From Enterovibrio baiacu (GTDB lineage Bacteria; Pseudomonadota; Gammaproteobacteria; Enterobacterales; Vibrionaceae), in assembly GCF_004120195.1 (NCBI RefSeq), contig NZ_SCHN01000007.1:310001-374000 (forward strand): 64,000 bases of DNA, in the 5' to 3' direction. The notes under the pieces were generated by a model. That model ran no database searches. It had not been told where the DNA came from and saw only the letters and a program-made list of their open reading frames with translations. The first letter of the stretch is position 1. Each line of letters begins with the position of its first letter. Both the position numbers and the translations under genes were made by a program. Of the stretch, positions 17,999 to 26,923 are shown piece after piece.

Positions 17999-19888
17999 AT
18001 GATGATTCTACCTCGCTCAATAAAACATAAAATATCACTCGCCATCGCTTCTATCATCATTGTTGTTGCTGCTGTTCAGTTTCAACGACAAGACCAACAA
18101 CTGGTCGGATACACGGAGCAATCTGTTGCACAATTCATTGACTCAGTGGGCATTGCCAGTGCTAAGGGCATCCAAAATTGGATTGAGCCTCGCATCGAAG
18201 TCATTGAAAGCGCCATGAACAGCGATGTGAATGCGCAGAACACGCCAATCTATTCCTATCTTGATCAAGCCCGTATCGCTGGCAGTTTCCAATCTGTGTA
18301 CGTCGGAACAAGCGCGGGTGAGATGATTCGTTATAATGCGAAGCCATCAAAAGCAGGATACGACCCTAGACAAAGGCCTTGGTACATTTCAGCTTCAGCG
18401 GCTAACGGCCCTATCATCACCAAGCCTTATAAAGACTCTTCCACTGGCGAAGCGGTTGTGACGATTGCGCGTAAATACACGCGCGGTAATGGGGAAATGG
18501 CGGTCATTGCAGGCGACATTAAAATTGGTCAGCTGATCAGCTACATCAACAGTATCAGCACCGATAATACGCAAGCGATACTCCTAGACAACAACGCCAC
18601 AATTCTCGCCAGTGTTGACCCTTCAGTGAGCTTGCAGCCAGCAACCGAACTCACGCCCCAACTGACGCCAGAAGCGCTAGATACACTAGCCTCAAACCCT
18701 GATGTCAGCGAAATGAGCATCGCGAATGTGCCTTATCTCTTTAATCTTCACGCGGTAGAAGGCACGCCTTGGTTCCTTGCAATCGCAATGAATAAAGATG
18801 CTGCCTTCGCAAGCGTCACATCAAGCCGAGTGGACTCCCTCACCTTTGCCATCCTTCAGGTGGTTTTGGTCGCGGGGATCGCCATATTGCTAGTTAACAA
18901 GTTGCTTAAACCGCTATCCGATATTATCCGCGCGATGAAACGCCTCGCACGTGGTGACCTGACAGCGCGCGTTAACGTGACATCTCGCGACGAAATCAGC
19001 TTAATCGCAAATGGGATGAATGAAGTTGCGCAGAACTTACAAGATATCGTGAGTGGTATTTCTGAAGCGACGAAGAACATTTCTCGTGAAGTGGATGAAG
19101 TGAAGACCAAAACCGATGAAAATCACGGCATTCTTCACCATCACAGCCAAGTGACGCAAGACGTTGTGTCCAAGATTGATAACATGAATTCGACAGTGGA
19201 AACGGTTGCTGAAAGCGCGTCAGAAGCCTTGAGTTGTACGCAAAAAACCAACACACAAACGGTTGAGTCAAAGCAGAAAGTGAAAGATTCTGTCACGAGC
19301 GTCAATTCCCTTCTCCAAGAAATCACGGACATGGAATCGGACATTCAAAACATGAGCGAGAATTCCGCAAAAATCGCCTCGGTATTAACGGTTATTGGTG
19401 ACATTGCAGAACAAACCAACTTGCTTGCTTTGAATGCTGCCATTGAGGCGGCACGAGCAGGTGAACAAGGCCGTGGCTTCGCCGTGGTAGCGGATGAAGT
19501 TCGCGCCCTAGCCAGCCGTACACAACAGAGCACCTCTGAAATTAACGACATGCTGCAAAACCTAAATGCAGGGACAGACAACGCGGTTAAGTCGATCGAA
19601 AACACCAAGCGCAGTTGCCTACAGTCGGTTGAACAAACCAATTTGGTGGATGCAAACCTTGATGTGATGTCTGAATCCGTTGAGGAAATCAATCAACTGA
19701 ACAGCAACATTACCGACATTACTAACAAGCAAAACCAGGCATCACAAGATATCAGCCAAAGCATCCACGCTATCAGTGAAATGGTTGAGCAATTGAATGT
19801 CAGTGGCGAAGCGACGCTAAGCAATGTTCAGCAGCTCTCTGCGTCTAATCAGCAACTTAGCGCTGCGATTGCGAAGTTCCAGATTTAA
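17999..19888 (+). CDS. Methyl-accepting chemotaxis protein with dCache sensor
   Basis: 629 residues. A membrane helix (about 11-27) is followed by a periplasmic double-Cache ligand-binding domain (about 35-275) with YDPRQRPWY (121-129), the motif family often linked to amino-acid sensing. Then come a second helix (about 281-302), a HAMP domain ([24 protein letters not shown]) and a long coiled-coil signalling domain with the conserved hairpin tip [37 protein letters not shown]. It senses a small molecule outside and controls CheA. The C-terminus lacks a CheR/CheB tether pentapeptide. Two adjacent ATGs (17999, 18002) are possible starts. Monocistronic. Confidence 0.93.
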   Translation: MMILPRSIKHKISLAIASIIIVVAAVQFQRQDQQLVGYTEQSVAQFIDSVGIASAKGIQNWIEPRIEVIESAMNSDVNAQNTPIYSYLDQARIAGSFQSVYVGTSAGEMIRYNAKPSKAGYDPRQRPWYISASAANGPIITKPYKDSSTGEAVVTIARKYTRGNGEMAVIAGDIKIGQLISYINSISTDNTQAILLDNNATILASVDPSVSLQPATELTPQLTPEALDTLASNPDVSEMSIANVPYLFNLHAVEGTPWFLAIAMNKDAAFASVTSSRVDSLTFAILQVVLVAGIAILLVNKLLKPLSDIIRAMKRLARGDLTARVNVTSRDEISLIANGMNEVAQNLQDIVSGISEATKNISREVDEVKTKTDENHGILHHHSQVTQDVVSKIDNMNSTVETVAESASEALSCTQKTNTQTVESKQKVKDSVTSVNSLLQEITDMESDIQNMSENSAKIASVLTVIGDIAEQTNLLALNAAIEAARAGEQGRGFAVVADEVRALASRTQQSTSEINDMLQNLNAGTDNAVKSIENTKRSCLQSVEQTNLVDANLDVMSESVEEINQLNSNITDITNKQNQASQDISQSIHAISEMVEQLNVSGEATLSNVQQLSASNQQLSAAIAKFQI

Positions 19889-19921
19889 CATCGCTCAGCA
19901 CTGAAAGAAACAACAGCCCCA

Positions 19922-19960
19922 ATGCCCTGCCGACTTTCCATCGGCAGGGCATTTTCTTTT
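19922..19960 (+). terminator. Chemoreceptor gene terminator
   Basis: ATGCCCTGCCGA, seven-base loop, TCGGCAGGGCAT, then TTTCTTTT. Perfect 12-bp stem. Confidence 0.92.
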
Positions 19961-20110
19961 CCCGTCATTCTCATTTTCCGCTCGAACGTGGTGCGCTTTA
20001 TCGAAAACCCACGCCCCACCGAGCAGCAATGCGCTTGTATTTATTCAGCGTTAAATTTGGTACGAATTCACAAGATTTTTGTTTTCTATTAGGTGGAAAA
20101 GCACTACTAT

Positions 20111-20225
20111 GGCGGCGTTTTGGGGAGTAGTCATTTCGTCGCGCTGTCGTCATCCCGTAGCTTATGCTTCCGGCACGCGAGAACTCATCGTATTGGGTTC
20201 TGACAAGACCAACACCACGTATTGC
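20111..20225 (+). promoter_or_regulatory. yybP-ykoY (manganese) riboswitch upstream of alx
   Basis: The two invariant parts of this aptamer are present in order: TGGGGAGTAG at 20121-20130 and TGACAAGACC at 20201-20210, separated by a helical region. The element lies about 70 bases before the alx start, and alx in E. coli is preceded by the same class (the pH-responsive element, which also senses Mn2+). A T-rich stretch follows at 20224-20237. Boundaries are approximate. Confidence 0.85.
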
Positions 20226-20295
20226 TTTTCTTTTTTTAGCTTTGCGGTTGGTCAGGCTACCCTGCTTTCCTGTACCTTCCGCTCGCGGAGGTATC

Positions 20296-21258
20296 ATGTT
20301 CTTAAGTGAACTCTTCTCAGGTTATGAAGGCCTGTTAATTCTTACGCTTTTAATGCTAGGCATCGACTTGCTGCTAACGAGAGGCAGTATTAGCTTCCGT
20401 TCTGCTGCCATTTGGAGCGTATTCTGGTTTGCTCTCGCGTTTCTCTTTGCTGGCGCGATTTTCTTCTTCTGGCCTGACATGTCGCCAACAAGTTTGTTGT
20501 CGAACGGCGAAGCTGCGACCGCTTTCATCACGGGTTACTTGCTTGAGAAGTCACTGAGCGTTGATAACCTCTTCGTGTTCGCACTGATCTTCAGCCAATT
20601 CAAAGTGCCAGAAAAAAACGTCCCGCGCATTCTTATGCTAGGTATCGTGGGGGCCTTGATTCTGCGTGGCATCATGATTTCGTTGGGTGCGCCTCTGATC
20701 GCGAAATTCCACGTAGTGCTTTACCTGTTCGGCTTCTTCTTGATTTGGACGGGTATCCAAATGTGGCGTCAACACGGCGAAGAAGACGAATCCTTCTCTG
20801 ATGGTTTGCCGGTGCGCATGGTGAAGAAATTCCTACGCGTAAGCCCGGATTATCACGGCAACAAACTGCTGATCCGCGATGCTGTGGGCATCCTTGCAAC
20901 GCCAATGCTGGTGGTTGTACTGGTTATCGCAATGACCGACGTGATGTTCGCGCTGGATTCCATCCCAGCTATCTTTGCGGTAACACAAGAACCTTACTTG
21001 GTATTGGCTGCGAATGTGTTCGCCCTACTTGGCTTGCGTTCGCTGTATTTCGTATTGGGTGGCATGCTGAACAAGTTTGCGTACTTGCACCACACGCTTG
21101 CGTTCATGCTGTGCTTCATCGGTGTGAAAATGCTGCTTATCGAAACGCCGTTTGCGATTGCAACGCCGGTTTCTTTAGGGGTGATTGTGACATCGTTGGC
21201 GGTCGGTATTGGCGCGTCGATTTGGAAACAACGCCAGTTAGAGAAAGCTGCTGCTTAA
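20296..21258 (+). CDS. alx: TerC/Alx family membrane transporter
   Basis: 320 residues from MFLSELFSGY at 20296, behind CGGAGGT; the frame extends upstream through the riboswitch and is not the real start. About nine membrane helices. The TerC motifs are present: SLSVDNLFVFALIF near residue 85 and TDVMFALDSIPAIFAVT near 220, whose Asp/Asn residues are thought to bind metal. E. coli Alx exports Mn2+. The riboswitch upstream fits Mn2+ or alkaline-pH induction. Closed by a terminator at 21278. Confidence 0.92.
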   Translation: MFLSELFSGYEGLLILTLLMLGIDLLLTRGSISFRSAAIWSVFWFALAFLFAGAIFFFWPDMSPTSLLSNGEAATAFITGYLLEKSLSVDNLFVFALIFSQFKVPEKNVPRILMLGIVGALILRGIMISLGAPLIAKFHVVLYLFGFFLIWTGIQMWRQHGEEDESFSDGLPVRMVKKFLRVSPDYHGNKLLIRDAVGILATPMLVVVLVIAMTDVMFALDSIPAIFAVTQEPYLVLAANVFALLGLRSLYFVLGGMLNKFAYLHHTLAFMLCFIGVKMLLIETPFAIATPVSLGVIVTSLAVGIGASIWKQRQLEKAAA

Positions 21259-21277
21259 CAGCAAAGATAAAGATAAT

Positions 21278-21305
21278 AAAAAGGCACTTCGGTGCCTTTT
21301 TGTTT
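21278..21305. terminator. Bidirectional terminator
   Basis: AAAAAGGCAC, TTCG tetraloop, GTGCCTTTTT. Serves alx and possibly the DUF3307 gene from the other side. Confidence 0.92.
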
Positions 21306-21385
21306 TTGAGTCATCATAGAGCGGCGAATTTAAACGCCATCACGCCTACCGTTCTCACGCGAGATAAAACGTTCAGCACCGGGCG

Positions 21386-22165
21386 TTAAAGCGCGATGAG
21401 GTAAAGCCCTAGCATTGCACTCGCTATCGCGAACAGCGCACTCGCAAACGTACCAAGCATCACGTATTCGGTGAACATTCGGCTACCGTGATCTTTCATA
21501 TCACCAAAGCGGAAGACAGATTTGGCCGCCAACACCAAAGCCACGCCTGGCAATTGCCCCCAAAGTACAAAGGTGACAATCAACGCACGTTCAAAATACC
21601 CAATGTAGGTACCCGCATCTTTCAGTGGTCGGTTCTTTTCGGTATCAGAGGCGTCGTTCAGTTCCTGTGTCCAATTTCGAAGGAGCAGCGAAATCGCGAC
21701 GGAAGAAGGCTTCATTGCAAGCAAATACGCCAAAATGCCACAAAACAATCCCCACCAACTTTGCTGTTGAAGCGCGGAAATCGCGTCACTTCTCGCATCC
21801 GGCGACACAATGGCTGTCGCGACGAAGAGTAGCAAAGCAAGGTGCGCACTTTGTTTGATGACAAGGGAGCGAAGTGTGACGACGCGTTCGACACCCCAAA
21901 CATCAATCATGAAAGCGAACAAACCGATGAACAGCGCAGCACCGAATGCATACAGAAATGTTTGTGTGAAAAAGAGAAGCGAGATGAGCATCAATACGCT
22001 TTGGCAAAGTACTGACATGATCAGTCTACGATTTAGCGTTTTCTTTTTGTTTTCCTCGCCGCTCGGTGTGCGTAAGAAACGCGGCCCCGCGCCATCTTCA
22101 GGAATAACGTAGAACTCAACAAATAAGTGAATCGCCACCATGACCAGAAATACGGTGAGTATCAT
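21386..22165 (-). CDS. DUF3307 family membrane protein
   Basis: 259 residues with about six or seven membrane helices. The C-terminal segment GTYIGYFERALIVTFVLWGQLPGVALVLAAKSVFRF, then EYVMLGTFASALFAI, is the hallmark of DUF3307. It is the second gene after the SatD-like gene on the same strand (82 bases between them), a pairing I recall as common. The function is unknown; the pair suggests a membrane partner of the SatD regulator. Confidence 0.8.
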   Translation of the reverse strand: MILTVFLVMVAIHLFVEFYVIPEDGAGPRFLRTPSGEENKKKTLNRRLIMSVLCQSVLMLISLLFFTQTFLYAFGAALFIGLFAFMIDVWGVERVVTLRSLVIKQSAHLALLLFVATAIVSPDARSDAISALQQQSWWGLFCGILAYLLAMKPSSVAISLLLRNWTQELNDASDTEKNRPLKDAGTYIGYFERALIVTFVLWGQLPGVALVLAAKSVFRFGDMKDHGSRMFTEYVMLGTFASALFAIASAMLGLYLIAL

Positions 22166-22247
22166 TCCTTCTATCCTCTCCTTCTCTTTGATTTACCACA
22201 CGAATTGATAAGCATCGCGAACCAAAATTCGATAAGTTGCCGCAATA

Positions 22248-22877
22248 CTATCCAGCAAGATAGCGGTTATATCGGCGTTGATACCAATCGAGCACATCTT
22301 CTACTTTTGTGTAGCTTGCGCGATTGATGACGCGAGTAAACGCGCTACGAGAAAGTCCCAACTTTTCAGCGAGTTCTGCATGAGAAAGCGTGGTATTTTC
22401 AATCCAAACATCGAGTGCCAAGGCCATCTTTGTGGTTAGCCCGCTCATCACATCATCAAGCAATGAACACACGATTTTGCCATCATCAGCAAAAGCATCA
22501 TCGTCTGCGCTAAACGTTAAGCGCGCGCTTTTCATTGCATCAAGATGCCGACCTGACATCAGAAATGCCTCACTGTTGTTCGACATACGCACAGGCAGTT
22601 CTCGCGGTGTCGCTTTGGCAATAGACAGCGATAACCTGACATCTGCGGAAGGTTCAAGACGCAGCAAACTTAATCGCAATTTGATTGCCATGTACAGGAG
22701 TTGCTCGGGGGCTAACGTGTAGATCTGGAACGCATCCCCTCGGTAAATGTCGCCATTCGCGTGGTTACCGAAAGCAGTAAAACACCCCTCTATCGCGGTT
22801 AAACATTGTCGACGTGTTGCTTCATCCATTTTGGTGGAATCCACGATATCCCCTGTTATCACACCTGCAAAACTCAT
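22248..22877 (-). CDS. SatD family protein with C-terminal helix-turn-helix
   Basis: 209 residues. N-terminal part begins with GVITGDIVDSTK and has YRGDAFQIY, motifs of the SatD family (named from the acid-tolerance locus of Streptococcus mutans). The C-terminal 55 residues look like a DNA-binding fold: LSHAELAEKLGLSRSAFTRVINRASYTKVEDVLDWY. Two palindromes of one type lie 40-90 bases upstream of its start, so autoregulation is likely. The first half resembles a nucleotide-cyclase-type fold (GDIVDST), but catalytic activity is not inferred. Confidence 0.75.
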   Translation of the reverse strand: MSFAGVITGDIVDSTKMDEATRRQCLTAIEGCFTAFGNHANGDIYRGDAFQIYTLAPEQLLYMAIKLRLSLLRLEPSADVRLSLSIAKATPRELPVRMSNNSEAFLMSGRHLDAMKSARLTFSADDDAFADDGKIVCSLLDDVMSGLTTKMALALDVWIENTTLSHAELAEKLGLSRSAFTRVINRASYTKVEDVLDWYQRRYNRYLAG

Positions 22878-22916
22878 CCTGTCTCCACCGCTGTATCAGA
22901 AGCACTAAAAATAAAA

Positions 22917-22964
22917 GAGTTACACATATATGTAACTCTTTAAATTGTTACGCCAATACGTAAC
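22917..22964. promoter_or_regulatory. Double palindromic operator upstream of the SatD gene
   Basis: Two copies of GTTAC-N8-GTAAC: 22919-22936 (extended to GAGTTAC/GTAACTC, 22917-22938) and 22947-22964. Their centres are 28 bases apart. They sit in the 114-base gap between the SatD-like and ParA-like genes, just upstream of the former. Confidence 0.7.
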
Positions 22965-22991
22965 ATTGTCAACTGTGCACTGATCAGGTCA

Positions 22992-23783
22992 CTAACAGGC
23001 TTTTTTGTTTTCAATCTGCATTTCTAGGTTTTCATATAACGCGGCGAAGCTCTGAGAGAGCTTATGCTTCGGTGCAAAATGCACGAGTGGTTTTTGCTGA
23101 TAGTGCGATTCCTTCATCTTCACAGACTGAGGAATAAAGGGTTCTAGCAACGGCAACCCAAGCTCGCGCACATTGTCGATAATTTGAGCAGGGAACTTCG
23201 CTTGGGCGTTAAACATGTTCACCACCACCCCTTCCAACATCAGTTTTCGGTTGTGGTCTTCACGTAGTTCCGCAAGGTTGTCCATTAATGTTAACAAGGC
23301 TTGGTGCGAGAAACTGTCGCAATCGAAAGGAATCAGCAATTTGTGGGCAGCGATAAGCCCCGCTTTACTGTAGAAATTGAGGTTTGGGGGCGTATCTATG
23401 TAGATGCGATCGTACTCGCCTTCTAGCTCATCAAGCGCATCTCGAAGTTTGTAGATTTTGTAACGGCGTTCAAGTTCAGGTTCTAACGCCGCCAATCGCG
23501 GGCTGGAAGGAATGATATCCAAGTTCTCATAGGCCGTGGTTTGGGGAAATTCTTTTATCGGCGTGGACATTGAAAACCATGAGACGGTTTGATCCAATAA
23601 ATCCGCAATGCTTCTTTCCGTTTTCGCGTTGATATCAACGCCCAAGTAATGACTGCTGTTGCCTTGTATATCGAGGTCTATCAAAAGCGTTTTCTTACCG
23701 CTCGCGGCACTTAGCGCAGCGAGGTTAACTGTGATGCTTGATTTACCGACGCCGCCCTTTTGGTTGAATATGATCCGTCTCAT
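22992..23783 (-). CDS. Orphan ParA/Soj family ATPase
   Basis: 263 residues. Deviant Walker A motif NQKGGVGKSSITVNLA (residues 7-22), Walker B-type DLDIQGNSSHYLG, and IDTPPNLNFYSKAGL. These dynamic ATPases position DNA or protein complexes by cycling on the nucleoid. There is no parB or parS-like site next to it and this is not a replicon backbone, so it is an orphan that may position something else (for example a chemotaxis array or carboxysome-like cargo in other bacteria). GGGCAGGGATC precedes the ATG. Confidence 0.85.
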   Translation of the reverse strand: MRRIIFNQKGGVGKSSITVNLAALSAASGKKTLLIDLDIQGNSSHYLGVDINAKTERSIADLLDQTVSWFSMSTPIKEFPQTTAYENLDIIPSSPRLAALEPELERRYKIYKLRDALDELEGEYDRIYIDTPPNLNFYSKAGLIAAHKLLIPFDCDSFSHQALLTLMDNLAELREDHNRKLMLEGVVVNMFNAQAKFPAQIIDNVRELGLPLLEPFIPQSVKMKESHYQQKPLVHFAPKHKLSQSFAALYENLEMQIENKKAC

Positions 23784-23932
23784 GATCCCTGCCCTTATTA
23801 ATGATGAAGAAGCACGACCACGAACTGTGCATATCTATTAACAATATCAGGTTGTTAAGGCAGAAAAATGAAGGAAGCTCTCGATTTAAGGGGATGGAAT
23901 AAAAGTGTGAGAATTCAACGAGGAAAACGAAA

Positions 23933-23956
23933 AAAGCCACCTTTGAAGGTGGCTTT
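23933..23956 (-). terminator. Terminator of the cytochrome b561 gene
   Basis: AAAGCCACCTT, TG, AAGGTGGCTTT, followed on the minus strand by a run of T and C. Confidence 0.88.
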
Positions 23957-23977
23957 CTCAGTGAGGCTCACGCAGCG

Positions 23978-24511
23978 TTAGGACTTTCCTAACATACGTT
24001 TCAGCGTGGCATCTTTATCGACAATGTGATGTTTGAGTGCGCCGAGAACATGCAGCGCCAGCGTCACCATCACAATGTTTGCAAGAACCTCATGGGTTGT
24101 GCTGCCTATCTGACCCAGCAGTTCATTCTTTTCTCCTGCGGTAATCAGCGTAACGCCAAATACACCGATATCATGGCCGCCACCCAGCGACATGGCGATA
24201 CCTGAAACAGGCATCAATAAAGTGGCAAGTAATAACAGGTGATGAACGCCAGCGGCGATCTTTTCCTGCCATCTTGGTGAACCAGGAATAGAAGAGATTG
24301 ACCCTTCCTTAAAGCGCCACAACAAACGCGAGACAGCCAAAACGAGCACTAATACGCCAAAGGATTTATGTAGACCGATAAGCTCACCTTTTTCAGGCCC
24401 GCGCGGTAAATCTTCCACATACAGACCAAATGCAAGCACGCCGATAAAACTGATTGCAACTAACCAATGAAAAAAGATCGTCGGTTTAGATAAAGACGAT
24501 ACATTACTCAT
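23978..24511 (-). CDS. cybB: Cytochrome b561 family protein
   Basis: 177 residues from the ATG at 24511; a GTG two codons upstream is too close to the GGAG. Four membrane helices with histidines placed for two b-type haems: FFHWL near 15, LIGLHKSFG near 47, VHHLLLL near 90 and ALHVLGALKHH near 155. Inner-membrane quinol-linked electron carrier, proposed in E. coli as a superoxide:quinone oxidoreductase. Single gene with its own terminator. Confidence 0.88.
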   Translation of the reverse strand: MSNVSSLSKPTIFFHWLVAISFIGVLAFGLYVEDLPRGPEKGELIGLHKSFGVLVLVLAVSRLLWRFKEGSISSIPGSPRWQEKIAAGVHHLLLLATLLMPVSGIAMSLGGGHDIGVFGVTLITAGEKNELLGQIGSTTHEVLANIVMVTLALHVLGALKHHIVDKDATLKRMLGKS

Positions 24512-24813
24512 TTTCACTCACTCCATTATCATTATATTAAGTAAGGCTAATTTACCGCCAGCCAATCGCTTAAACAATGAGCAGCGTGTAAAGTTACGTA
24601 AAATTAATGGGGGAATATTTGATGTTTACTTATTCCATTGACTGTATTTGGCACACATTGGAAAACGGTGTTTCACAAACGGTTTTCTCTCTCATTTTTG
24701 GTAGGTGAGCTCAGGAAAAAACCAAGAGTGAGAAGAACTTCCAGTGCTCGTCTCTGTTCTAAATGCCATACTGTTTTCAACCTGCTTCCGTCCTATATTA
24801 ATGAGGCCTCTCG
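24512..24813. other. Divergent intergenic region, cybB / mscS-like gene
   Basis: Carries the promoters of both flanking genes. The only structure seen is GAAAAC ... GTTTTC around 24660-24690, weak and of no clear meaning. Confidence 0.4.
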
Positions 24814-26523
24814 ATGATTGTCAGAAAGCACTTCAATGGTGCCCTATCGCTGTTTCTCTTATGCTTCGCACTGTTTTCCAACGCCACGCTTGCCAGCTCG
24901 GAAACACCAGCAGCAACGCCCACCGCCACCGCTGCAGCACCTTCTGAATCACTTGAGCAACGCATCAAAGCGTTCAACCGTGATTTAGCCGAACTCCTCG
25001 TCCTTCAGGATAAAGCGGTCGGTGAAGATAAACTCGCCATGCAGCTGCAAATGTTTCAGAAAAACGAAGAGTTACGATCGCTGATCGCTCAAGCAGTAAA
25101 GGGGAAAAATACTGACGCCAAGTTCCTCATCGCGCAGGTCAACCAGCAACAGAAATACAGCAAAGGTGGGATTGCGTACCTGACAGAGCGCTCAACCAAA
25201 CTGTCTGAAGAAATCAGTAAAGCCAACAACGAAGACAAGTTCGCATTGCTGAGTGACTACAGTGAAGCAAGAAAGTACCTCGACAGTTTGTACGAGGAGC
25301 AATCGCAAAATATTGACTGGCTAAAAAAACTCGATGCCTTAGATCCTGCCGTTCAGAAAAGCTTTGATAAAGACATCATCAGACGCACTGAACAACTGGC
25401 CGCCAACATCGAGTATTTAAAGCAGCAACTCAGCGGAGATAACGCGCAACTCAGTGTCGCCCCTGAATCCGAAAAGGCAGCCATTCAGCTGAGAAAGCTC
25501 ATTACCCAACGCAGAATGGACATCACGACCACCAGCCTGCGCACCATGATCGAGATGGCGGATGAGGAAGGCATTCCAAGCGCTGAATACAAACGTTTGT
25601 ACTTTGAAGTCACCGGCAGCGTCACACAAGATTTACTGAGCACTGACGTTATCTTTGCCATTGTCAAAACTTGGTCGAGCAAGTTCGGCAACTGGTTCGT
25701 TGAAAACGCGCCGCAACATATCTTCCAACTGTTCGTTTTCTTGATCATCTTGCTGGTCGCACGACAAATTGCCAACGTGACACGCCGCGTGGTGAAGCAC
25801 GCCGTTGCAACAAAGAACTTCAAGCTGTCCATGCTGATGCAAGAGTTCTTCATTTCGATGTCCGGCAAAGCGGTATGGTTCATCGGTATCCTGATTGCCC
25901 TGTCTCAAATAGGCTTGAACCTCACGCCAATCCTGACCGGTTTTGGTATCGCTGGTGTCATCATTGGTTTCGCTTTGCAAGATACGCTGTCTAACTTCGC
26001 CGCGGGCATGATGCTGCTGATTTACCGCCCTTTCGATGTGGGTGATTTTGTTTCTGCAGGTGGCGTTGAAGGCAAGGTTAGCCATATGAGCTTGGTGAAT
26101 ACCACGATAAAGACCTTTGATAACCAGATCATCATTGTGCCTAACAGCAAAATTTGGGGAGATGTAATCAAAAACGTTACGCATGAGCGCGTTCGACGCG
26201 TTGATATGGTGTTTGGGTGCAGTTATAGCGATGACGTGGAGAAAGTTGAAAAAGTACTCACAGACATCGTGGTGAATCACCCGTCCGTGCTTCGTGCGCC
26301 AGAGCCAATGATCAAGCTGCATGTGTTGAACAGCTCATCGCTCGATTTCATTGTCCGCCCTTGGGTGAAAACGGATGACTATTGGGATGTGTATTGGGAT
26401 GTGACGCGAGAAGTGAAAATCCGCTTTGATCAGGAAGGCATTTCCATTCCTTTCCCTCAACAAGATGTGCATCTGCACATGGCATCTTCGGACATTCCTC
26501 CCTTGCCTAAAAATGAACTGTAG
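24814..26523 (+). CDS. Mechanosensitive channel of the MscS family, with periplasmic domain
   Basis: 569 residues. Signal peptide to about residue 28, then a periplasmic helical, coiled-coil-prone domain (about 45-270), membrane helices (about 305-325, 345-365, 375-400) and the MscS pore helix with GFGIAGVIIGFALQDTLSNFAAGMMLLIYRPFDVGD. The beta domain follows (IIIVPNSKIWGDVIKNVT) and then the alpha/beta cytoplasmic cage. It opens under membrane tension to release solutes in hypoosmotic shock. It is longer than MscS (286) and shorter than MscK/MscM (over 1100), an intermediate architecture. Single gene, strong terminator. Confidence 0.9.
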   Translation: MIVRKHFNGALSLFLLCFALFSNATLASSETPAATPTATAAAPSESLEQRIKAFNRDLAELLVLQDKAVGEDKLAMQLQMFQKNEELRSLIAQAVKGKNTDAKFLIAQVNQQQKYSKGGIAYLTERSTKLSEEISKANNEDKFALLSDYSEARKYLDSLYEEQSQNIDWLKKLDALDPAVQKSFDKDIIRRTEQLAANIEYLKQQLSGDNAQLSVAPESEKAAIQLRKLITQRRMDITTTSLRTMIEMADEEGIPSAEYKRLYFEVTGSVTQDLLSTDVIFAIVKTWSSKFGNWFVENAPQHIFQLFVFLIILLVARQIANVTRRVVKHAVATKNFKLSMLMQEFFISMSGKAVWFIGILIALSQIGLNLTPILTGFGIAGVIIGFALQDTLSNFAAGMMLLIYRPFDVGDFVSAGGVEGKVSHMSLVNTTIKTFDNQIIIVPNSKIWGDVIKNVTHERVRRVDMVFGCSYSDDVEKVEKVLTDIVVNHPSVLRAPEPMIKLHVLNSSSLDFIVRPWVKTDDYWDVYWDVTREVKIRFDQEGISIPFPQQDVHLHMASSDIPPLPKNEL

Positions 26524-26560
26524 CAAGCGACAAGACGTTCATTGCCAAAGTCACACCCAC

Positions 26561-26592
26561 AAAAAAAGCGCCTTACTCGGCGCTTTTTTTTA
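26561..26592. terminator. Bidirectional terminator
   Basis: AAAAAAAGCGCC, short loop, GGCGCTTTTTTTT; shared by the MscS gene and the small gene at 26603. Confidence 0.92.
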
Positions 26593-26602
26593 CATCTTTT
26601 CG

Positions 26603-26887
26603 TTACCCGTTTTTATTCGACGTAAACAAGGACTTGAACGTCATATACAGGGTATAGAACACATTTGTGGAGGCGTTATAATCTTCCATGACATAGATGA
26701 AGTTCGATTTGTATTTTTCAACCGCTTCTTCTGCTGATTCAGCGAGAATGACATCATCTTCAATTTCAAACCCTTGCTCTAACAATCCCGCTTTTTCAAT
26801 CAGGAAGGTTTCCGATGCCATATCAAGGAAGGTGTACTTTTTCCTATCCGAATTCGGAATGGTGAAGAACTGATATTTTGTTGCCAT
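26603..26887 (-). CDS. Conserved-looking small acidic protein, unrecognised
   Basis: 94 residues, MATKYQFFTIPNSDRKKYTF..., no signal peptide or membrane helix; aromatic-rich and acidic, with a plausible alpha/beta fold. Upstream AGAGGGATCGC gives a ribosome binding site. It follows the metallophosphoesterase gene on the same strand by 36 bases, so the two probably form an operon. I know no domain for it. Confidence 0.7.
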   Translation of the reverse strand: MATKYQFFTIPNSDRKKYTFLDMASETFLIEKAGLLEQGFEIEDDVILAESAEEAVEKYKSNFIYVMEDYNASTNVFYTLYMTFKSLFTSNKNG

Positions 26888-26923
26888 GCGATCCCTCTGC
26901 TCACCGCGCTTAAATCAACATGT

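Noticed and set aside
20079..20309. Plus-strand open frame between the chemoreceptor and alx
   Set aside because: It lies over the yybP-ykoY riboswitch and the alx ribosome binding site.
22992..23783. Plasmid or secondary-replicon partition locus
   Set aside because: No parB, parS-like cluster or replication gene nearby; surroundings are chromosomal housekeeping genes.
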